Assembly (NCBI RefSeq): GCF_014697355.1
Contig: NZ_JACJRQ010000029.1
Location: 40,035 to 104,034, forward strand
Length of the DNA: 64,000 nt
Reading direction: 5' to 3'
Source of the DNA: Nostoc calcicola FACHB-3891
GTDB taxonomy: Bacteria > Cyanobacteriota > Cyanobacteriia > Cyanobacteriales > Nostocaceae
Shown here: piece after piece, positions 58,392-64,000 of the stretch
How the letters are laid out: each line of letters opens with the position of its first letter
How positions within the stretch are numbered: position 1 is the stretch's first letter
The notes under the pieces: generated by a model
Seen by the model: the letters and a program-made list of their open reading frames with translations, nothing else
Told to the model about the DNA's origin: nothing
Database searches by the model: none
Program-made: the position numbers and the translations under genes

Positions 58392-59636
58392 TTATAGCCC
58401 TGATAATCCAGAATTTCTTTTCTCCGTTGTAACTATCCAACGGGGCCAAAATGGGTCATGTCCTGGTAAAACTCTTTGAAGTTCCTGATGAATTTGTGTT
58501 GGTATTCTCAGATTTTCTGGAAACGTATTCATATCATCATCACGCATCCAAGCCTCTGCTGCTTCAATTGCAATTTCTGCTTCTTTGGAACGGGCTTGTT
58601 TGAGTCCAAAAATGTCTGAGGTTAACCATCCAACTATGTCCCCTTGTTTTGACCAAGGTACTTCGTCAAGGCTAACCTCTCTATCTTGTAATTTAAATAA
58701 AAATAGTTGATCTTCTTGCTCATTAAAATTTGGCTCTAAAGAAGCAAGAACAAGTGGAGAATGAGTAGTTACTAAAGCCTGTATCTTCATCCTGGGTTGT
58801 AATTCTGTCACCACAGATAAAATAGCTGGTAAAATCACCCTCTGCCAACGAGGATGTAAATGAGATTCAATTTCATCAACTAGTAAAACTATCTGATTTA
58901 CTGGCTTTTGTTGTCGCAATTCTGAAGCTTTTTTATGTTCGTACCAAGTCCACACTAGTAAATAAGCCAGTCCCAAAATACGCTTCATTCCGGCTGATGT
59001 TTGAGTCACAGGAACATTCCCGTAAGGTAGGTTAACTGTAGGAATATCGCGCACGTCTTCAATAGAAACTCGCGTTGTTTCTCCCACTTCTATCCATTCG
59101 GAAGGGTGAGGTGCAAGTTTTTTAATAACATTAGAAAAGAGTTCAAATGGATATTTATTGGGTTGATTCTGCCATGTAACCCAATCTTGAATTAGACCAT
59201 TACAAATAACTTTATCTTTTGACTTTAATCCATTCCAAAGTGTATTTGGATTAAAATTATAAGCAATATCGCGTTGGCGAGCAGGGTCAAAAACAGAAAA
59301 ACTACCATCAACACGCACATAAATAACTACCTCTTTTAATAAAGGAGGCATTTGTAAATTACGCCATTGCTGTTCAGAAAAATCAAACTGGCTCTGATAC
59401 TCTTTTATATTTTTTTTATTACTAACTACGGCTGTAATTTGTGGATTTTCACCTCTGACTCGCTGTGGGTACGCTGGTTGCTCCGCCCAATTTGTAGTCA
59501 TCACCCACCAAGCGATATCGAGTAAAAAACTTTTACCTAAACCATTATCACCGGTAAATATATTGAGCCTATCGGCAAATGCGACATCAAAATGGGCAGC
59601 AGGACCAACTTGTTGGAGGTGAAGTTCTTTTAACAT
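58392..59636 (-). CDS. AAA/OLD-type ATPase of a Septu-like pair (PtuA-like)
   Basis: 414 residues from ATG 59636. Walker A GDNGLGKS lies at residues 29-36, the ABC-like signature region contains TSAGMKRILGLAYLLVW, Walker B is IVLLVDEIESHLHP, and the H-switch is THSPLVLASL. This is the RecF/OLD-type ATPase layout found in antiphage systems with a nuclease partner. The C-terminus (HDPFWPRW) leads straight into the HNH gene. Two-gene ATPase-HNH pairs of this size match Septu (PtuA-PtuB). It stands alone between unrelated modules, typical of a defence cassette. Confidence 0.8.
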   Translation of the reverse strand: MLKELHLQQVGPAAHFDVAFADRLNIFTGDNGLGKSFLLDIAWWVMTTNWAEQPAYPQRVRGENPQITAVVSNKKNIKEYQSQFDFSEQQWRNLQMPPLLKEVVIYVRVDGSFSVFDPARQRDIAYNFNPNTLWNGLKSKDKVICNGLIQDWVTWQNQPNKYPFELFSNVIKKLAPHPSEWIEVGETTRVSIEDVRDIPTVNLPYGNVPVTQTSAGMKRILGLAYLLVWTWYEHKKASELRQQKPVNQIVLLVDEIESHLHPRWQRVILPAILSVVTELQPRMKIQALVTTHSPLVLASLEPNFNEQEDQLFLFKLQDREVSLDEVPWSKQGDIVGWLTSDIFGLKQARSKEAEIAIEAAEAWMRDDDMNTFPENLRIPTQIHQELQRVLPGHDPFWPRWIVTTEKRNSGLSGL

Positions 59637-59740
59637 TTGGCTCTCATACACAAATTTATATTGATCAACTCACTTCTTATAAATTAAAAGCTATATCTCT
59701 GGATATTTGCAGTTTGCTGTAGCGAACTCACAGTCTTTAC

Positions 59741-60691
59741 TCAAGCTGTTCGTAATCGTTCAATGTCCTTCATAGGAGGCGCACCAAACATCCGAGAATA
59801 TTCGCGACTAAACTGTGAAGGACTTTCGTACCCCACCTGATAGGCAGTATGGGTCGCATCGGCATTCTCGGCAAGCATCAGGTGACGCGCTTTCAATAGT
59901 CTTAATTGCTTTTGATATTGCAGCGGACTCATGGAGGTGACTTCTTTGAAATGGCGATGGAACGAGGAAGGAGACATATTGGCTTGAAGAGCTAGATCCT
60001 CAACCCGCAGTGGCTTTGTAAAATCAGCCTTGATTTGTTTTATCACTTCAGCAATGCGCTGCATATTGCTGCCCGATGTGGCAATTTGGCGAACTGCTTC
60101 ACCTTGTTCACCAATTAGCAAACGGTAGTAGATTTCGCGGACGATCATTGGTGCTAGGAATGGAATATCCTGCGGTGTGTCCAAAAGTCGTGTCAGCCTG
60201 ATAGCACAATCAATCAACAATGGATCGGCATCGCTGATGAACCAGCCTCTAACCGAGTTTTCTTTCTTACCCATGCCTGGGTTAGTTTGAGCAATAATGT
60301 CACAGAGTTGAACGGGGTCTAAATCTAGCTTAAATCCTAGATACGGCTTCGCAGGTGTCGCCTCGATCGCCCATCCACAGAGCGGCAAATCCACCGAAAC
60401 CACTAGATATTGAGCCACGCCATACCGATAGGTTTCCTCATTCAGCAACACTTCTTTTTTGCCTTGAACGACAATGCCAAGAATCGGTTCGGCGACTCCC
60501 TGCATTGTGGCTAAAGTATCAGATTGCCGCATGAATTCTAACTGACTAATTGCCGTTGGATGAACACCGTTTCCCCTACTGTCAGTGTGCTGAGCGACTA
60601 ATGCTGCTAGTTCGTCACACTTGCTGATTGCCGCTTTATAGTTCAATGTTTCAATCACCACGCGCTCATTCCTGACTGATACCATCCTCAT
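59741..60691 (-). CDS. AraC-family transcription regulator
   Basis: 316 residues. The N-terminal ~200 residues match the AraC_N-type ligand domain (EPILGIVVQGKKEVLLNEETYRYG, YLVVSVDLPLCG). The C-terminal ~100 residues carry two HTH motifs (LRVEDLALQANMSPSSFHRHF and GYESPSQFSREYSRMFG). It is divergent from a short-chain dehydrogenase at 61093 across a 400-bp region holding an SDR fragment. AraC_N regulators of this type often control an adjacent divergent oxidoreductase, so this gene likely regulates the SDR in response to a small organic ligand. Confidence 0.88.
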   Translation of the reverse strand: MRMVSVRNERVVIETLNYKAAISKCDELAALVAQHTDSRGNGVHPTAISQLEFMRQSDTLATMQGVAEPILGIVVQGKKEVLLNEETYRYGVAQYLVVSVDLPLCGWAIEATPAKPYLGFKLDLDPVQLCDIIAQTNPGMGKKENSVRGWFISDADPLLIDCAIRLTRLLDTPQDIPFLAPMIVREIYYRLLIGEQGEAVRQIATSGSNMQRIAEVIKQIKADFTKPLRVEDLALQANMSPSSFHRHFKEVTSMSPLQYQKQLRLLKARHLMLAENADATHTAYQVGYESPSQFSREYSRMFGAPPMKDIERLRTA

Positions 60692-60824
60692 ACGCTCATT
60701 ATAGAGAATATTTCTCCCTTGCCAATGGCTGACTTGAGAGGATTAGGCAATTATCTGCAAGGTTTGTGTATTTAGGGAAAAGCTTTTCAACCTTATGATG
60801 AACCCATGCTGAAAGGATAAGGCA

Positions 60825-60983
60825 ATGAAGAGAAACAAGGCAAAAATTGCTTTAGTTACAGGAGCGAGCGAAGGACTCGGGAAAAATACCGCTTTGGCGC
60901 TGGCGAAAAAAGGGGTTGGTGTAATCGTGACGGATCGCAGCAGTGAGGCAAAAGTGAACAGTGTTGTTTGTGCGATCGCCTAG
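60825..60983 (+). pseudogene. truncated short-chain dehydrogenase fragment
   Basis: A 52-residue frame with a ribosome site (AAGG) encodes the N-terminal Rossmann part of an SDR: KIALVTGASEGLGKNTALAL, then KKGVGVIVTDRSSEAK, ending at a TAG. After the stop the DNA still reads GGHSPIAE-like codons expected in the next beta-alpha unit, but the NNAG and YxxxK parts are missing. It is an eroded relative, not a copy, of the SDR 110 bp downstream. Confidence 0.75.
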
Positions 60984-61092
60984 GGTGGGCATTCACCCAT
61001 CGCGGAAACCATGAGTAAATACCCAAAGAATTGAAGTCTCTAGAGGCATATTTCTCTAAGTCAAATCAACCTCAACAGCAAGGACAGTCATC

Positions 61093-61827
61093 ATGTTAAA
61101 CGTAGAAAACAAAGTTATTGTGATCACTGGAGCCAGTAGTGGCATCGGTGAAGCCACCGCGAAGTTACTTGCTCAAAACGGTGCAAATGTAGTTCTGGGG
61201 GCACGGCGTACAGAAAAGCTAGAAGCGATTGTCAAAGAGATCCACGACCAGAGAAACACCGCAGCATTCAAAGCGGTGGATGTCACCGATCGCGAGGATG
61301 TGAAAGCATTCATTCATTTTGCTAAAGAAAAATTTGGTCGCGTCGATGTCATCTTCAACAATGCAGGTGTGATGCCCTTGTCTCCAATGAATGCCCTGAA
61401 AGTCGAGGAGTGGGACACCATGATTGATGTAAATATCCGTGGCGTATTGAACGGCATTGCGGCTGGTTTACCGATCATGGAAGCACAAGGTGGCGGACAG
61501 TTTATCAATACTGCGTCGATTGCTGCTCACATGGTAGGGCCAACCAGTGCAGTCTATTCCGCGACAAAATATGCTGTTTGGGCGATATCTGATGGACTGC
61601 GCCAGGAGTCGAAGAACATTCGCGTGACCATCATATCCCCCGGTGTCGTTGAGACCGAACTCGGCTCTGATATCACGGACGATGCAGTAAAAGGCTTCTT
61701 GAAAGAACTCCGCAAAAGTGCCCTCACCCCTGAGGCGATCGCCCAATCTGTCTTATTTGCTGTGTCCCAACCGGATGATGTCGATGTCAACGAAGTCATT
61801 GTCCGCCCGACAGCCAGCGCCTTCTAG
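61093..61827 (+). CDS. short-chain dehydrogenase/reductase (SDR)
   Basis: 244 residues, a classical SDR: NAD(P) motif TGASSGIG (residues 12-19), NNAG near ~90, catalytic Ser in NTASIAAHM and YSATK (Tyr and Lys of the active site), and PGVVETEL after it. AAGGA lies before the ATG. The Arg-Arg after the second beta strand (LGARRTEKL) suggests NADPH preference. The substrate cannot be told. It is divergent from the AraC regulator, which probably controls it. Confidence 0.9.
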   Translation: MLNVENKVIVITGASSGIGEATAKLLAQNGANVVLGARRTEKLEAIVKEIHDQRNTAAFKAVDVTDREDVKAFIHFAKEKFGRVDVIFNNAGVMPLSPMNALKVEEWDTMIDVNIRGVLNGIAAGLPIMEAQGGGQFINTASIAAHMVGPTSAVYSATKYAVWAISDGLRQESKNIRVTIISPGVVETELGSDITDDAVKGFLKELRKSALTPEAIAQSVLFAVSQPDDVDVNEVIVRPTASAF

Positions 61828-62174
61828 GTATCGAAGACATCACTTTTGTGTCCCTTCTTTGCGTCATGAGCTTGATTGACACAGACAAGACACTTTTACC
61901 ATTCTGAGTACAGAGCAATGACTACATCATTGCTAACTACATTTTCTGATAACTCTCCAAACTGCACCACTAAAGATAAAGGCGTTAAGGTGCTAACTTA
62001 AGCTCCAAATTAATAAATGTTGAGCAAAGGGCAGATTCAGGGCATTTTTCCCTTCTGCCTTCTATATTTTTTCGGTGTAATTGCGGTTCTCCATCATCTG
62101 AGTTGCGTGAAAAGCTGAGAGCGATCGCACAAATATTTTCTCAGGCGTGCAACTATTAATAGGTTGATTAATCG
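61828..62174. other. gap before the GNAT/WD40 gene
   Basis: About 350 bp with no convincing gene. It holds one HIP1-type site (gagcgatcgcac, ~62119) and presumably the promoter of the following gene. No repeat was noticed. Confidence 0.4.
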
Positions 62175-63917
62175 ATGTCTTCATCTGAAAAACTATCTTC
62201 AGGATACTCCTTCCGTACAGGCACTGTTGCAGAGCTACAAGCGCACAACTCTAAATACTCTGGTTGGATATTTCTTTTGACATCTATCTTAGGGATAGTT
62301 CTTTCTATCCGAACATTTTTAGAAACATTTGTCAAGAGATTAGAGATAAATTATAAAGCATATTTATTTGAGTATGGAAAACCGCCAAATCACTTCTTGG
62401 ATTGGCAGATTCTTTCTTCGGCAGTCAGCCCAAGTGATTTTTTTGTATTTTTGTATATGGGTGGTGCAGTCGCATTTGGATTTGGCATATACATACTTTC
62501 TGCATATTTAATGTCACGCAATTATGCTAATGATAAAGTTTGGTTTGTTGAATATCAAAAGCAAATTATTGGCTGGGCATTCTTTGTAGTGAGAACCAAA
62601 TATAATATACTGTCTAACATTTATATTGCTCCTAAACATCGCTATCAAGGTGTTGGTTCACTGTTACTGTGGAATTGCCTAGAAAATGTTAGTTTACCTG
62701 TATATCTAGTTTATCTTCCTCATCTCAAATTATTTTATGAACGATTTGGGTTTGTCGCTCTTCCCAAGAAAGATAAGCCCAAAGAATTGCAGCTTTATCA
62801 ACTACCTGCAATGGTATTATTGCAACCACCAATTCCAATCGTCGAACATAAATCTACAAGTTTACCTTTACCACCTGGGATTTCTATTCGTCCCTTCCAA
62901 GATGTTAAAGAGCAATGGCAAATTTACAAAACATTTTGGCATCGGCAAAGATTTAGAAAATCTCTACTTTATATTTTGGCTGTACTTGCTTTGATGGCAA
63001 GCGGCAGTTTTGTGGTGATTAGTCTAACTTTAAGCTTTATCAAAGCCCTTTTGGGTTTAACCTGGATAGCAGAATTTGATTATTCTTTACTGGAACTACC
63101 AGTTTCGGGAATTGCGATTGCTTTGTGGTTCATCTCCCTATACTTCATTTTTAATCGCTTTATTTTTAGATGGCAAGAGTTAATAATTGAAAAAGATAAA
63201 CGCCCAATAGGTTACGTTCACTTTGGTAAGAATACGAACTGTTCGATATTATTTAACTTACATATTGAGCCACAATATCAACCACAAGAAATGACTAGGT
63301 TGTTATTAGCTCGGATTCAGCCGCAAATCACCCTACCCCTGTACTGTCTAGGTTGGCGTAAAGATAAACAGTTTTATAATGGGCTAGGTTTTATTTTAGC
63401 TAATCGTCAAGAACTACCATTAGAATTTAAAATTCTTCAGTTGAGCGAGCAAGTATATTTAAAGCTGACATCTCAGGCGGCGACAAACATATCTAATCAG
63501 TTACCGAAAGCTATCGCAGCTATTAGCGCACATCAAACTATACACCCAGCAAATCCACCAGTTAAAAAGTCACGCGGGAGCAAGTGGTTTTTGATTGTCG
63601 ATGTGGTGATTTTTCTGGTGATGTATATGTTGACACCACTTTGGCAAATACCACAAATTTACGCTGACTCACAGCAACAAGCTCCAAAAAAGGATATCTC
63701 GACTCATACACCAGCTATCCCAGCCTGGAAAATACCAGAACATATTGGAGTTTTAGCGATCGCACCAGATAACCAAACACTCATCAGCGGGAATTGGGAG
63801 AACAAAATTCAAGTTTGGGATATTAACAGCAAGAGTCTGCAACAAACCTTGAGCATCTTTTCTGGCAAAATTCAATCTATCGCTGTAACTGTACGTTCGC
63901 TTATTTTTGAAGTGTGA
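62175..63917 (+). CDS. membrane protein with GNAT domains and a truncated WD40 region
   Basis: 580 residues. Two membrane helices lie in ~30-48 and ~90-112. A GNAT-type acetyltransferase domain follows at ~120-215 (NIYIAPKHRYQGVGSLLLW, with Q-x-x-G-x-G/S for acetyl-CoA binding; FYERFGF). A second helix pair lies at ~260-330, then a weaker GNAT-like repeat (~340-420; LHIEPQYQPQ, FYNGLGF) and a further membrane helix at ~475. The end carries one WD40 blade (IGVLAIAPDNQTLISGNWEN, KIQVWDINSK), then stops after SIAVTVRSLIFEV, although a WD40 propeller needs about seven blades. The DNA from ~63890 does not continue the WD40 frame, so the gene is probably interrupted by an insertion or rearrangement near the window end. 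Confidence 0.7.
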   Translation: MSSSEKLSSGYSFRTGTVAELQAHNSKYSGWIFLLTSILGIVLSIRTFLETFVKRLEINYKAYLFEYGKPPNHFLDWQILSSAVSPSDFFVFLYMGGAVAFGFGIYILSAYLMSRNYANDKVWFVEYQKQIIGWAFFVVRTKYNILSNIYIAPKHRYQGVGSLLLWNCLENVSLPVYLVYLPHLKLFYERFGFVALPKKDKPKELQLYQLPAMVLLQPPIPIVEHKSTSLPLPPGISIRPFQDVKEQWQIYKTFWHRQRFRKSLLYILAVLALMASGSFVVISLTLSFIKALLGLTWIAEFDYSLLELPVSGIAIALWFISLYFIFNRFIFRWQELIIEKDKRPIGYVHFGKNTNCSILFNLHIEPQYQPQEMTRLLLARIQPQITLPLYCLGWRKDKQFYNGLGFILANRQELPLEFKILQLSEQVYLKLTSQAATNISNQLPKAIAAISAHQTIHPANPPVKKSRGSKWFLIVDVVIFLVMYMLTPLWQIPQIYADSQQQAPKKDISTHTPAIPAWKIPEHIGVLAIAPDNQTLISGNWENKIQVWDINSKSLQQTLSIFSGKIQSIAVTVRSLIFEV

Positions 63918-64000
63918 GAGGAATTAATGCCTTACTGTTAAAGGAAACAATACGATTTTGGATCTGCTAAAACCATCACCGTGTAATACTTGGGAAAAGG

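Overview
The window looks like accessory DNA, probably a large plasmid or island, of a filamentous, Nostoc-like cyanobacterium. The basis is frequent HIP1 octamers (GCGATCGC), Nostoc-type small dispersed repeats, and families that are largely cyanobacterial (DUF928, DUF1822, CHASE2-CHAT and long TPR-CHAT proteins). Plasmid-type genes flank the central cluster: a ParA-like pair, a DnaB-type helicase beside a winged-helix protein with iteron-like repeats, and an FtsK-like translocase. No rRNA or ribosomal protein gene is seen. Assignment to a plasmid is an inference.

Layout. 1-2.6 kb: a possibly partial NADAR/SLOG-type protein and a small membrane protein. 2.9-6.1 kb: a LuxR-type regulator with an altered phosphoacceptor site, then a minus-strand operon of two ParA-like ATPases and a membrane protein. 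6.1-11.4 kb: small regulators, a winged-helix replication-like protein with 18-bp tandem repeats, DnaB, and a protein with a duplicated domain.

11.5-46.6 kb is the centrepiece. It holds one caspase-like peptidase, six CHAT-domain proteins (four with TPR arrays or TPR-derived architecture, one lone degenerate CHAT, one CHAT-CHASE2 membrane protein), two small exported TPR proteins, a DUF928 protein, a DUF1822 protein, a sigma-70-like protein and a divergent subtilisin-like protease. Nearly all carry export signals. A conserved ~35-bp element (gene sense TTTTGGCATATCCTC, 9 bp, AGAAATACATA) stands before at least seven of these genes, including the sigma-like gene and the subtilase, and is triplicated before one TPR gene. 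I read this as a co-regulated, envelope-located proteolytic network, with the sigma-like protein as candidate regulator. One CHAT gene has lost its end to a single CGA-to-TGA change, one CHAT protein has lost both catalytic residues, and one is a fusion of two ancestral proteins.

47-57.2 kb: a minus-strand set of about fourteen genes with an FtsK-like translocase, a RusA-like resolvase, a lambda-type muramidase, an M23 peptidase and many small membrane proteins. It resembles a DNA-transfer or envelope-crossing module, with a tRNA-like cloverleaf (anticodon UUA) inside it. 57.8-59.6 kb: an ATPase/HNH pair resembling Septu antiphage defence. 59.7-61.8 kb: an AraC regulator divergent from a short-chain dehydrogenase, with an SDR fragment between. 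62.2-63.9 kb: a membrane GNAT protein whose WD40 part is cut off after one blade.

Catalytic residues, stop codons, repeats and overlaps were read directly. Family names rest on recognised motifs, without database searches.
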